Counted from the stretch's first letter, positions 8,621-17,210 are shown. The stretch is 50,028 nucleotides of DNA from an uncultured Collinsella sp. (GCA_958428675.1 CAUAGV010000001.1:1-50028); one strand, 5' to 3'. The notes: generated from the letters alone by a model not told the origin. Translations and numbers: made by a program.

Positions 8621-8713
8621 GCTATGTCACGGATACGTCAGTGTTTGGTATGCCTGCAATGTGCAGCGCATAAATTCGGCGCCGCAGCGCGATGCTGATG
8701 CTATAGTTACTGC

Positions 8714-8880
8714 GGTTAATGAGGGTCAAGAGAAAGGTTACAGGTGAAATCCAAACCTCGACCATACAGTCGATGACCCCATGCAGGTGCTTTCTGCGCG
8801 TGCACGGGGTGTGAGCGTCGAGCGGCGTGCCGCCCGCGCATGCGTATACATGTCTAAAAGTCCATGGATTGCGTGCCGGC
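8714..8880 (+). promoter_or_regulatory. Long structured leader before the magnesium operon
   Basis: The 322-base gap 8599-8920 is non-coding apart from possible small peptides. A TATAGT -10-like box lies at 8702-8707. Downstream, several helices can form: GGGTC (8723-8727) with GACCC (8775-8779), AGGTT (8735-8739) with AACCT (8754-8758), CCCC/GGGG around a TGCA pair (8777-8808), and a GCGGC/GCCGC hairpin near 8822-8833. This nested arrangement looks like a regulatory RNA. It does not show the conserved M-box, yybP-ykoY or cobalamin core sequences as I know them. Promoter and class are inference. Confidence 0.45.
8744..8776 (+). CDS. Possible 10-residue leader peptide (MKSKPRPYSR)
   Basis: A GTG-started mini-ORF inside the leader, with GAGAAAGG 6 bases upstream. 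It is rich in Lys, Arg and Pro codons, and its TGA overlaps an ATG at 8773 that opens a second 13-codon frame (an ATGA junction). Proline-rich leader peptides sense Mg2+ in some enterobacteria, which is why it is listed. Such short frames arise easily by chance. Confidence 0.25.
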   Translation: MKSKPRPYSR

Positions 8881-8920
8881 ATGGTCACGCGGTCCGCAGG
8901 AATAATGATGGGGAGCACCA

Positions 8921-10765
8921 TTGAATTATCTGAGTGAGATGCTCAAATTGCCGGTCTTGGACGTCGACGGCGAAAAGCTCGGCGTGGTTAACGATTTTGG
9001 CATTGCAACCGGCGAAGTTTTTCCGCACGTGACGTCGCTCGCGTTCCGTGGTCCCGGCAAGACGCCGTTTATGATCAGCTGGCGCAAATGGGTCGACCGT
9101 ATCGACGAGACGGGCGTTCATCTTAAGTCGCCGGCCACCGAAATCCGTTTTTCGTACCTGCAGCCGACCGAGCTGTTGCTGGCGCGCGACGTTCTCAATA
9201 AGCAGATTGTCGACACTCAGGGCATGAAGGTCGTGCGCGTCAACGACATCAAGTTCTCCATGTCGGGCGAAAATCAGCTGCGTCTGCTGGGTGCCGAGGT
9301 CGGCGCCCGCGGTCTGCTGCGTGCAATCAGCCCCGCGCTCGAGCACGTCGTCGAGGGCTTTATGAAGCACTTGGGCAAGCCGCTCAGCGAGGACATTATC
9401 GCCTGGTCTTACATGGACCTGCTCGATCGCTCGACTAAGAACATCCAGCTCTCGGTGTCGCACAAGACGCTTGGCGAGCTGCATCCTGCCGACATCGCTG
9501 ACATCATCGAGCAGCTCGACCCGCGCCTGCGCGCGCAGGTGTTCGCGCAGCTCGACACGGCACAGGCCGCCGAGGCCATCTCGGAGTTCGATGACGACGA
9601 GCTCATGACCGAGATGCTCGAAGGCCTGTCCGATACCGACGCATCGTCGATGCTGGCCATGATGGACCCGGATGACGCTGCCGACCTAATCGACGAGCTC
9701 GATTATGAGAAGGCCGAGAAGCTCCTGCGCCTGATGGGCGTCAAGGAGGAGAAGGCGATTCGTAATCTGCTGGGCTACGAGGACAACACCGCCGGCCGCA
9801 TCATGACCTCGGAGTTTGTCTCGCTGCCCGCCACGGCGACGGTCGGCGATGCCATCGAGGCGATTCGCAAGCTCGACGAGGACTTTGAGAGTGTCTATTA
9901 CGTCTATACCGAGGATCCGAGCGGCATGCTCACCGGCGTACTTTCGCTGCGCACGCTCATCGTGGCCGACCGTGACGCCACACTGGGCCAGCTCGCCTAT
10001 CGCGATCTGGTCTACGTGTCGCCCGACGAGGACCAGGAAGACGTGACGGACGAGATGACCAAGTACGACCTGGTTGCCATCCCTGTCTGCGACGAGAACC
10101 GTCATATCCTGGGTATCGTGACCTTCGACGACGCCATGGACGTTATCGCCGAGGAGCATCAGGAGGACCTGCAGATCGCCGGTGTCGGCGCGGGCGACAG
10201 CGCGTCGGACGACTCGACGAACGTGCTCAGCTGGTTCGTGCATCGTCAGTACTGGGTTGTCGTGTGGGGCATCGCCTCGTGCATTATGGCGACGGTGCTG
10301 GGGACGGCGCTGGGCTCTGCGCATCTGGTGGTGTTCCCCATGTGCGCCATGCCGCTCGTGCTGCTGGCTGCCTCGCGCATGGTGTCGTTCGTCAAGAACT
10401 ACTTCCTCGAGTACGACGGTCACGACGACGAGCCCAAACCGTACCTGGGATTCTTCTTCCAGAGCACGGGCATGGGTCTGATCCTTTCGCTTGTTACTTA
10501 CCTGTGCGCGCAGCTGGTGCGCACCGCTGCGTTCCCCGATGCCTCTATGTTTGAGGAGCAGCTCTTTACCGGCTGCTTTAACATTGCCGCCATCATCTGC
10601 CTGGTGGGCAACATGAGCGCCGTGATTTACCTGATGGTGCTGTTCTGGCGCGACGAGCACGACCTTAACACGTCGGGTACCGCCATGAACGTTATCGCCG
10701 TCATGATCTCGTGTGTGGCGTACTGCATCGCCGCGGTGCTGCTCACCATGTCAGTCATGGGATAG
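8921..10765 (+). CDS. MgtE-like protein: PRC barrels, MgtE_N, CBS pair, degenerate membrane domain
   Basis: A 614-residue protein. Residues 1-75 and 85-150 look like two PRC-barrel domains. Residues 185-285 are an MgtE N-terminal superhelix (LHPADIADIIEQLDP is its hallmark; DPDDAADLIDEL recurs), and 290-410 is a CBS pair starting RIMTSEFVSLP. A membrane domain of about five helices (445-612) ends the protein. In MgtE, CBS and N domains sense Mg2+ and gate the pore. Here the pore features are lost: there is no GNxGxQ segment, and the last helix (TSGTAMNVIAVMISCVAY) lacks the conserved Asp. It may be a sensor or partner for the transporter encoded 8 bases downstream. The start is TTG with GGGGAG 6 bases upstream. 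Confidence 0.85.
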   Translation: MNYLSEMLKLPVLDVDGEKLGVVNDFGIATGEVFPHVTSLAFRGPGKTPFMISWRKWVDRIDETGVHLKSPATEIRFSYLQPTELLLARDVLNKQIVDTQGMKVVRVNDIKFSMSGENQLRLLGAEVGARGLLRAISPALEHVVEGFMKHLGKPLSEDIIAWSYMDLLDRSTKNIQLSVSHKTLGELHPADIADIIEQLDPRLRAQVFAQLDTAQAAEAISEFDDDELMTEMLEGLSDTDASSMLAMMDPDDAADLIDELDYEKAEKLLRLMGVKEEKAIRNLLGYEDNTAGRIMTSEFVSLPATATVGDAIEAIRKLDEDFESVYYVYTEDPSGMLTGVLSLRTLIVADRDATLGQLAYRDLVYVSPDEDQEDVTDEMTKYDLVAIPVCDENRHILGIVTFDDAMDVIAEEHQEDLQIAGVGAGDSASDDSTNVLSWFVHRQYWVVVWGIASCIMATVLGTALGSAHLVVFPMCAMPLVLLAASRMVSFVKNYFLEYDGHDDEPKPYLGFFFQSTGMGLILSLVTYLCAQLVRTAAFPDASMFEEQLFTGCFNIAAIICLVGNMSAVIYLMVLFWRDEHDLNTSGTAMNVIAVMISCVAYCIAAVLLTMSVMG

Positions 10766-10773
10766 GTGGTCGC

Positions 10774-12036
10774 GTGCAAAACACGAAGCAAAAGGCGAGC
10801 ACCAAGCAAAAGCTGACCATCGCCGCCATCTTTGGCGCTATGGGCCCCGGTCTGCTGGCGGCGCTTTCGGGTAACGACGCCGGCGGTATCGCCACGTATT
10901 CCAGTGCGGGCGCCAGCTATGGTTACAAGATGCTCTGGATGCTTCCCGTCATGACCGTGCTGCTTATCGTGACGCAGGAGACCGCGGCGCGCTGCGGATG
11001 CGTCACAGGTAAGGGCCTGGCGTCGCTCATCCGTGAGCGCTTTGGCGTCCGTAAGAGCGTGTTGGCCATGGCGGCGCTGCTGATTGCCAACACAGCCGTG
11101 ACCATTTCGGAGTTTGCGGGTATCGCGAGCGGCCTTGCCCTGTTTGGCGTTCCGGCGAGCATCTCGGTGCCGCTCGTGGCGCTGCTGGTGTGGATGCTTA
11201 CCATGTCGGGCAGCTTCCAGCGCATCGAGAAGATTCTGCTGCTGGTGAGCTGCGTGTTCGTGACCTATATCGTCGCCGCGTTTATGGCTGGCCCCAACTG
11301 GGGTGAGGTCGCGGTCGACCTGGTCGTGCCTAACATTCAAAATGACCCCAGCTACGTGTCGCTCGTGGTCGCAACGATCGGTACCACCATCGCGCCGTGG
11401 ATGATTTTCTTGGCGCAGAACAACGTGGTCGATAAGAACGCGGGCGAGGACGACATCGTGCTGCAGCGTATTGATACCGTGAGCGGCTCGATCGCTGCCG
11501 ATATCATTGCCGGCTTTATTATCATCACGACCGGCACGGTGTTGTTCCCGGCGGGTATTCAGATTAGCGATGCTGCCGATGCTGCCCGCGCGCTGGAGCC
11601 TATTGCGGGTCAGTGGTCTACGGTACTGTTTGCCTCGGGCCTGGTCGCGGCGAGCTTCTTGGCTGCCTGCGTGCTGCCGGGCGTTACGTCGAGCGCTATC
11701 TGCGAGGCATTTGGCTGGGAGCGCGGTGCCGACCGCAGCTGGGACGAGGCCCCGGTCTATCGCGGCATCATTACGGCCATCATCGGTATCTCTGCCGTGC
11801 TGGTGCTTATGCCCGGTGTCGATCTGTTCCAGATTATGATGACCTCGCAGGTCATCAATGGCGTGCTACTGCCCGTGGTTCTGGTGTTCCAGGTGGTTAT
11901 CGCCGCCGACCGTCACATTATGGGCACTAACCGCAACGGCCGCGTGTGGAATGTGCTCACTTGGGCGACTATCGCCGTGATTACGGTGCTGACGGTCGTC
12001 ATGTTTGTGCTGCAAGCGATGGGCTACAGCGCTTAG
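10774..12036 (+). CDS. NRAMP-related metal transporter, probably Mg2+ (NRMT type)
   Basis: A 420-residue, 11-TM protein of the SLC11/NRAMP superfamily. In classical NRAMPs, TM1 carries DPGN and TM6 carries MPH, whose Asp, Asn and Met select Mn2+/Fe2+. Here TM1 reads GNDAGGIATYSSAG and TM6 reads TTIAPWMIFLAQNNVVDK, so Asn is replaced by Gly and the Met by Ala. The same changes mark the NRAMP-related magnesium transporters, known structurally from Eggerthella lenta. It follows the MgtE-like gene after 8 bases, which supports a magnesium role. The start is the GTG at 10774 (AGGTGG upstream); longer in-frame starts lie inside the upstream gene. Confidence 0.85.
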   Translation: MQNTKQKASTKQKLTIAAIFGAMGPGLLAALSGNDAGGIATYSSAGASYGYKMLWMLPVMTVLLIVTQETAARCGCVTGKGLASLIRERFGVRKSVLAMAALLIANTAVTISEFAGIASGLALFGVPASISVPLVALLVWMLTMSGSFQRIEKILLLVSCVFVTYIVAAFMAGPNWGEVAVDLVVPNIQNDPSYVSLVVATIGTTIAPWMIFLAQNNVVDKNAGEDDIVLQRIDTVSGSIAADIIAGFIIITTGTVLFPAGIQISDAADAARALEPIAGQWSTVLFASGLVAASFLAACVLPGVTSSAICEAFGWERGADRSWDEAPVYRGIITAIIGISAVLVLMPGVDLFQIMMTSQVINGVLLPVVLVFQVVIAADRHIMGTNRNGRVWNVLTWATIAVITVLTVVMFVLQAMGYSA

Positions 12037-12054
12037 CGCCCACTTTTGCTTCCG

Positions 12055-12089
12055 AACAGGCCGTAGCGATGGACTGCGGCCTGTTTTTT
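12055..12089 (+). terminator. Rho-independent terminator of the magnesium operon
   Basis: AACAGGCCGTAG pairs with CTGCGGCCTGTT (one G-U pair) around a 7-base loop and is followed by six T residues. Confidence 0.9.
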
Positions 12090-12118
12090 GCCCGCTATAG
12101 GGCATTAGTTATATGGCA

Positions 12119-12348
12119 GTGGACAAAAAATGCCAAATATGAGTACTGTTGCTAAGTGAATAGCATTTACATCCAAGAAGATAATGGACATAGCCGATAG
12201 TATGTTCATTAAAATTGGCTCCAATATGTCTTAAACCAGTCAGGTTGGCTGCTTTAGGGGGTTGTAGGGGCCGCTCGGACGTCATTTTGGGTGGTTTTGC
12301 CTGCTACTAAAATGGTAACAGTACTCATATTTGCCCCTTTTTGTCCAC
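12119..12348. repeat. 230-bp element bounded by inverted repeats
   Basis: The gap 12037-12581 has no gene. Within it, CAAATATGAGTACTGTT (12134-12150) is repeated exactly inverted at 12317-12333, and outside these arms GTGGACAAAAA (12119-12129) is inverted at 12338-12348. The interior is A/T-rich relative to the genome. It resembles a MITE or a decayed mobile element. Each arm contains an ATGAGTACTGTT that could start a short peptide, reading outward-to-inward, but neither continues as a recognisable protein. Confidence 0.6.
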
Positions 12349-12520
12349 GATCCCTTGAAGCCGGCTCGAAAAGAGTGATTTTGGTTTGTTTGCTGCGGGT
12401 GTGGGCTTGGAAACAACGTTCGGGGTGGCGAGGCGCCCAGAATTCGGTCGCAAGGAGGGCGTTCCTCGGCTGTGTCAGGAGTGTCCCTAGGTGCCGGCAC
12501 ATAAGGAACGTTCCTAACTG

Positions 12521-12558
12521 CCGGAGGGGGTGTCTGCCGTGGCGGGCACCCCCTCCGG
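12521..12558 (-). terminator. Hairpin after the acyltransferase gene
   Basis: CCGGAGGGGGTG (12521-12532) pairs perfectly with 12547-12558. It lies just past the stop of the minus-strand acyltransferase. There is no good T-run on the minus-strand side, so it may end transcription only in part. Confidence 0.55.
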
Positions 12559-12581
12559 ATGTGGGAAGTTTGCGCTGCAGG

Positions 12582-14798
12582 TTACTTATCGGTGCCCAGC
12601 TTGTGCGGCTTGAGAGCGAGCGCATTGACGAGCGCGTCGGTGGCAGACTTGACGGCCGCCGGCTGCGGATCGTTGACGTGATCCTCGGGATGCACGGGCA
12701 GGTCCTTCTTGACTGCATCGTGGATCAAGTTGAGGTACTCAGTCACGCCAGTGGTCGACAGGTGCGTGCCATCGCCATCGAACAGGTCGTTGCGATTGGC
12801 ACTGTATCCGTACCAGTCGATAACGCGCACGTTCTTGTAGCGCGTAGCAGCGTTGGCGATGGCCTGGTTGGTAGAGCCAACCCACGGCTGCGGGCTGCGC
12901 GTGTTCACAAACACCACAATACGCTTATCTCCTGCATCGGTCATGATGGCGTCGATCTGGTCGTCGGTTACCAAGCCGTTGGTGCCCAGCGCAAAGACCA
13001 CGATCTTGCCGGCAAGGTTCTGTTGGAGATAGCCCTCAAATGTCGCGCGGCCCGCATCAAACTGGCGGCCCTTTTCGGCATCGATGTGACTGTGGGGGAA
13101 CACGCCGTCAAAGGAATCGACGGCGCGCAGCGACACGGAGTCACCGATCATCAGCAGGTCGTAGGATCCGTCGGGGAAGCCGTCGTTGTCCTTGTCGGTG
13201 TCGTCGGCTGCCTGTTGGTCCGTTGGCGCGGTGTTTTTGGCTTCCTTGTTGAGGACTTCGGCGCCCTCACCGCTCAGTGCGGAGGTCTCCGGCACAAAGA
13301 TCAGGCCGCCCAGCGCGATAACAAGCACGATGCCGCAAGTGGCGCACACGGGAATATGCGCGCGTATCCAGTTGGCGGGCGTGGTGGTGCCGTCGCGGAA
13401 CTCGGATACGGTGCGCCCAAAGGCGCCCTTTCTAAACGGCGTCTCGATAAAGCGATATGAGCATTCGGCTACGGCGACCACCAACAACACCTGCAAAACG
13501 TACTGCCACCACGGCGTATCGTTGATGTTGGCGACCGGGTTCATGAGCAACAGTAGCGGATAGTGCCACAGGTAGATGCTGTACGAGCGCTTGCCAACCC
13601 ACACGAGCGGCTCGGCGGACAGCGCGTGGGCAACCATTCCCTGGGGCTGCACGCAGGCTGCGATGACCATGAGCGTGAGGATGGAGCATAACAGCGTGCC
13701 GCCGCGATATTGGAACGCGGTGTAGACGTTGGTGAGCGCGACCATGGCGGCAAGGCCAACCAGACCCACGACGCCCAACACATCGATGGATGCGGGCGAA
13801 GACCAAAAGCGCACGAGGGCGCTCGGCTGTGCCGGGACGGTCTCGGCTGCGTCGTCGGTCGTAGCGTCATGCTTGCCCTCGGCGTTCTTGCCGTGCTTGG
13901 CGGCGCCAGCCAGGCGATTGAGCCCCAAACGACGAGCGAGACGCACCGGCGCCAGGTCGCGATCGGGGATAAAGGCCATCCAGGCGCCCAGCAGCAGCGA
14001 GAAGACGCGGGTGTCGGTGCCGTAGTACACGCGGCTGGGGTCGGCGGCGGGGTTATAGAGCACCATCATGGCGATGGTGGAGACAGCAGCCAGGCCCAGA
14101 ACCACGCGGCGCGTGTTGGGCTTGCTCATGTGCATGGATACCATAGCGAGCAGCAGCGGGGGCCAAACCAGGTAGAACTGTTCCTCGATGGCGAGCGACC
14201 AAAAGTGCGTAAGCGGCGAGGGGTCGCCCAGAGCATTGAAGTACGAGACGTCCTGCATAATCTGCCACCAGTTGTTAAAGAACAGCAGCGACGGCAGAAT
14301 GTCGGGGCGCATCTTGGTGAGCATCACGTGGTTAAAGATGGTGCACAGCGCGCAGGTCACGAACACTACCGTTACCACGGCGGGGACCAGGCGACGGATG
14401 CGGCGAATCCAGAAGCTCTTAAGGTCGATGCGGCCGGTCTTAGCGACTTCGTTGAGCAGCAAGCGCGTGATCAGATAGCCCGAAAGCACAAAGAAGATCG
14501 TGACGCCGAGCAGACCGCCCTGAGCCCACGTGAGGTTGAGGTGATAGAGCACCACCGCGACGACGGCAAGCGTGCGCAGGCCGTCGAGCGCAGGGATGTA
14601 GCGGGACTTGGGGCGAGCAGGCGTCTGCTCCGCGGCGGGAGTGTTGGCGCGGCCAGCGTTGTTGGCAGAAGCGCGATGGGGGCTCGCGGTGCGTCGCGGC
14701 TCGTTGGCACGGCGCTCGCCCTTCACGCGTTCGTGCGGCGCCGGCTCGTTGCCCGTGCGGCGTCGACCGCGCGAGCCCGATTGCGAGAATTGTTCCAT
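12582..14798 (-). CDS. Acyltransferase-3 (OafA-type) with C-terminal SGNH domain
   Basis: A 738-residue membrane protein. After a basic, probably disordered N-terminus (1-65), an acyltransferase-3 domain begins at YIPALDGLRTLAVVAVVLYH and spans about ten helices to residue 460. It includes GVTIFFVLSGYLITRLL, the RRIRRLVPA motif and FWSLAIEEQFYLVWP. A low-complexity insert of about 40 residues (NAEGKHDATTDDAAE) interrupts the helices. After one more helix and a linker, an SGNH-type domain starts at LLMIGDSVSLRAV and carries GTNG and DGTHLS (catalytic Asp/His). Such proteins O-acetylate surface glycans: the membrane part moves the acetyl group across and SGNH transfers it. The ATG at 14798 has only a weak site (GGATGATG). 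Confidence 0.9.
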   Translation of the reverse strand: MEQFSQSGSRGRRRTGNEPAPHERVKGERRANEPRRTASPHRASANNAGRANTPAAEQTPARPKSRYIPALDGLRTLAVVAVVLYHLNLTWAQGGLLGVTIFFVLSGYLITRLLLNEVAKTGRIDLKSFWIRRIRRLVPAVVTVVFVTCALCTIFNHVMLTKMRPDILPSLLFFNNWWQIMQDVSYFNALGDPSPLTHFWSLAIEEQFYLVWPPLLLAMVSMHMSKPNTRRVVLGLAAVSTIAMMVLYNPAADPSRVYYGTDTRVFSLLLGAWMAFIPDRDLAPVRLARRLGLNRLAGAAKHGKNAEGKHDATTDDAAETVPAQPSALVRFWSSPASIDVLGVVGLVGLAAMVALTNVYTAFQYRGGTLLCSILTLMVIAACVQPQGMVAHALSAEPLVWVGKRSYSIYLWHYPLLLLMNPVANINDTPWWQYVLQVLLVVAVAECSYRFIETPFRKGAFGRTVSEFRDGTTTPANWIRAHIPVCATCGIVLVIALGGLIFVPETSALSGEGAEVLNKEAKNTAPTDQQAADDTDKDNDGFPDGSYDLLMIGDSVSLRAVDSFDGVFPHSHIDAEKGRQFDAGRATFEGYLQQNLAGKIVVFALGTNGLVTDDQIDAIMTDAGDKRIVVFVNTRSPQPWVGSTNQAIANAATRYKNVRVIDWYGYSANRNDLFDGDGTHLSTTGVTEYLNLIHDAVKKDLPVHPEDHVNDPQPAAVKSATDALVNALALKPHKLGTDK

Positions 14799-14985
14799 AA
14801 AACATCATCCAATGACGAGAATAATCAGCACGTATTCATTGTAGCTGCCTGCCCCTGTGAATGCTTGCTGCTGGCGCAAGCTCAAGCGCGCGTCCACATC
14901 AAAGTGGACTAAAGTTATAGGGGGTGCGAGAGTGCACAATCGTTGGTCGACGGTGGGCGCAAAGCCTGAAGACGAGGAGGTTTCC

Positions 14986-15981
14986 ATGGCGGATCACAGC
15001 ATCGTTGCGGTGTTCGGCAGCATGAACATGGACCTTTCGGTGGCGTGCGAGCGCATGCCGCGCGCGGGCGAGACCGTCGGTGGCAGCGGTTTTATCACCA
15101 ACGCCGGCGGTAAGGGAGCCAATCAGGCCGTTGCCGCTGCGCGCATGGGTGCGCGCACGTGCATGATCGGCGCTGTTGGGCGCGATACCTTTGGCGATGC
15201 GCTTGTGGCAGGGCTCCAGGATGCCGGCGTGGGCGTTGAGTTTGTGGCGCGTCGCGATGACGTGGAGACCGGTACCGCGACTATCATTCGCTGTGAGAGC
15301 GACAACCGCATCGTGCTGTCGCCGGGCGCCAACCATGCGCTTGCGGGCGAGGACGTTGCCCGCGCACTGAGGCGCTTGGTGGCCGACGAGCTCGACGGCG
15401 ATGCCAGCGAGATTGCCCCGGCTGTCGGAAGCGTCTTTATTGCCCAGGGCGAATGTGACCTTGCGGCGACGGCCGAGGCGCTTGCTTGTGCTCACGAGCT
15501 GGGGTTCTATACGATCTTTAACCCTGCGCCCGCCTGCGACCTGCCGGCAGGAGCGTGGTCTGCGGTCGACCTGGTCTGCCCCAACGAGACCGAGTGCCAG
15601 ATGCTGACGGGCATTCTGCCCACAGATGATGCGAGTTGCGTCGCCGCGCTCAATGCGCTGCTCGACAAGGGCGCCGGGGCTGCGGCCATCACGCTGGGCG
15701 GCGCCGGCTCGGTTACGCTCGGCGATGGCGGTGAGCCGCTGCGCATGCCGGCGCTTTCGAGTACGGTAGTCGATACCACGGCCGCGGGCGATACGTTTAT
15801 CGGCGCGTTGGCGGCGGCTCGTCTGGAGGGCCTGCCGCTCTTTGAGTGCATGGCGGCGGGCGCTCGCGCCTCGGCGGTGACGGTATCGCGCCTGGGCGCT
15901 CAGCAATCAATTCCCACGCGTGCGGAAGTCGAGCACAAGTTTGGTTTAGACGGTTTGGATGTAGACGGAGAAGCGGAGTAG
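14986..15981 (+). CDS. rbsK: Ribokinase (PfkB family)
   Basis: A 331-residue kinase. It shows the ribokinase signatures FGSMNMDLSV at the N-terminus, NAGGKGANQAVAAARMG (PfkB signature 1), and DTTAAGDTFIGAL (signature 2, with the catalytic Asp). Ribokinase phosphorylates D-ribose to ribose 5-phosphate in the cytoplasm. AGGAGG ends 5 bases before the ATG at 14986; a longer in-frame start at 14857 has no such site and adds 43 atypical residues. It lies 4 bases upstream of a nucleoside hydrolase, and together the two form a nucleoside salvage operon: the hydrolase frees ribose and this enzyme activates it. Confidence 0.88.
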   Translation: MADHSIVAVFGSMNMDLSVACERMPRAGETVGGSGFITNAGGKGANQAVAAARMGARTCMIGAVGRDTFGDALVAGLQDAGVGVEFVARRDDVETGTATIIRCESDNRIVLSPGANHALAGEDVARALRRLVADELDGDASEIAPAVGSVFIAQGECDLAATAEALACAHELGFYTIFNPAPACDLPAGAWSAVDLVCPNETECQMLTGILPTDDASCVAALNALLDKGAGAAAITLGGAGSVTLGDGGEPLRMPALSSTVVDTTAAGDTFIGALAAARLEGLPLFECMAAGARASAVTVSRLGAQQSIPTRAEVEHKFGLDGLDVDGEAE

Positions 15982-15985
15982 AACA

Positions 15986-16960
15986 ATGGCAACCAAGAAG
16001 CTGATCCTTGATCTGGATATGGGTGTGGACGATGCGATGGCGCTCGCCTATGCCATCGCGAGCCCCGAGGTGGAGCTCGTGGGCATCACCACGTGCTTTG
16101 GCAACGTGCGCGTCGAGCAATCGGCGCACAACTGCCTGGCGGTGCTCGATCTGCTGGGTCGCCCCGAGGTTCCGGTGTACCTGGGTGCCGACCGTCCTCT
16201 GCAGGCGACTGAGCCCTATACGCCGCCGGCGTCCACCGCGCTCATTCACGGCAAGAACGGCATCGGCGGCGCAAGCGTGCCCGCCTCGCCGTACGAGCCG
16301 GTGGGCGCGATGTCGGCCGATGGCAATGCGGCGGTCGATTACCTGATTGATGCCGCGCGTACCTATGGTCCCGACTTGGTCTATGTGGCGACCGGTCCGC
16401 TCTCCAACCTGGCGCTCGCCCTTGAGCGCGACGCGGCGGCGATGATGTCTATCGGCCGCGTGGTGGTGATGGGTGGCGCCCTGACCGTGCCCGGCAACGT
16501 GAGCGCCGGTGCCGAGGCCAACATGGCGAGCGACCCCGAGGCCGCTGACGCGGTGCTGCGCTCGGGCCGCAAACTCACCATGGTTGGTCTTGACGTGACG
16601 CATCGCGTGGTGCTGACGCGCCGCGACATTGCCGGTTGGACGGGCTCGGGCACCATGGCGGGCTGCGCATTTGCGAGTATGGTCGAGCACTACATTGGCT
16701 CGTACGAGATGAACGCCCCTTACCTGGGCGGCTGCGCGCTGCACGATCCGCTTGCCGTTGCCGTGGCGATTGATCCCACGCTCGTGGGCGCACTTGGTTG
16801 CAACTTGCGCGTCGACCTGCTCGGCGAGTATCGCGGCCGCACTATCTGCGACGAGCATCGCCTGTCCGACCCCGACAAGAGCGCGCTTGTGGCACTCACC
16901 GTGGACGCCCCGCGCTTTCTGTCCGAGTTCAAGGCGCGCATGGCCCGCATCCTAGGCTAG
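15986..16960 (+). CDS. Inosine-uridine preferring nucleoside hydrolase family
   Basis: A 324-residue enzyme. The Ca2+-binding signature DLDMGVDDAMAL is at residues 9-20, and VYVATGPLSNLALAL and the VVMGGAL segment are typical of the family. A late NAPYLGGCALHDPLAVAVAID carries the catalytic His-Asp region. It hydrolyses ribonucleosides to base and ribose. The gene follows ribokinase by 4 bases, so the ribose produced can be phosphorylated at once. The base specificity (RihA, RihB or RihC type) cannot be told by eye. A short hairpin (16999-17039) follows the gene, without a T-run. Confidence 0.9.
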   Translation: MATKKLILDLDMGVDDAMALAYAIASPEVELVGITTCFGNVRVEQSAHNCLAVLDLLGRPEVPVYLGADRPLQATEPYTPPASTALIHGKNGIGGASVPASPYEPVGAMSADGNAAVDYLIDAARTYGPDLVYVATGPLSNLALALERDAAAMMSIGRVVVMGGALTVPGNVSAGAEANMASDPEAADAVLRSGRKLTMVGLDVTHRVVLTRRDIAGWTGSGTMAGCAFASMVEHYIGSYEMNAPYLGGCALHDPLAVAVAIDPTLVGALGCNLRVDLLGEYRGRTICDEHRLSDPDKSALVALTVDAPRFLSEFKARMARILG

Positions 16961-17057
16961 GCTCGGGATCGAAGCACGCCCATCTGCTCGATGTGGCCGC
17001 TGGCGGGCCGACATCTACCGTTCGCCAGCCCGATGGTCCCCGGGGCGGGGAGAGCGC

Positions 17058-17063
17058 TATAAT
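17058..17063 (+). promoter_or_regulatory. -10 box (TATAAT) of the LicT operon
   Basis: A consensus TATAAT sits 15 bases before the first antiterminator target, so the transcript would begin close to that RNA element. No convincing -35 box is seen. Confidence 0.55.
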
Positions 17064-17077
17064 GCATTCTGCATCTT

Positions 17078-17133
17078 GGATTGTTACTCCTGTGTGGAGG
17101 CATGCCCAAGAGCAATACAACACGGATTGTTAC
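17078..17133 (+). promoter_or_regulatory. Ribonucleic antiterminator (RAT) target, with a second partial copy
   Basis: GGATTGTTACTCC at 17078 followed by GGAGGCATGCCC up to 17107 matches the BglG/LicT target (GGATTGTTACT ... AGGCAAAACC): a short stem with asymmetric internal loops. A second GGATTGTTAC begins at 17124, 3 bases before the terminator stem at 17136, and could fold with the start of that stem. LicT binding here should prevent termination. Confidence 0.8.
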
Positions 17134-17135
17134 GT

Positions 17136-17181
17136 AAGGCATGATAGCCAATAGCACTGCTATTGGCTATCATGCCTTTTT
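17136..17181 (+). terminator. Conditional terminator upstream of licT
   Basis: A perfect 20-bp stem (AAGGCATGATAGCCAATAGC at 17136-17155 with 17159-17178), a 3-base loop and a run of five T residues. It ends 29 bases before the LicT start codon. Together with the RAT it forms an autoregulated antitermination switch. Confidence 0.9.
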
Positions 17182-17210
17182 CTGTGAGTGTTCTTGAAAG
17201 GAGGTTCACC

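Noticed and set aside
8714..8880. Cobalamin or M-box riboswitch, suggested by AGGTGAAATCC and CATACAG words
   Set aside because: The B12 box and the M-box GGUGAGGCUCC core are missing and the order of elements does not fit, so only an unclassified leader is reported.
12254..12718. Minus-strand frame of about 150 codons after the acyltransferase
   Set aside because: It overlaps the acyltransferase 3' end, runs through a terminator-like hairpin and an inverted-repeat element, and has no family features.
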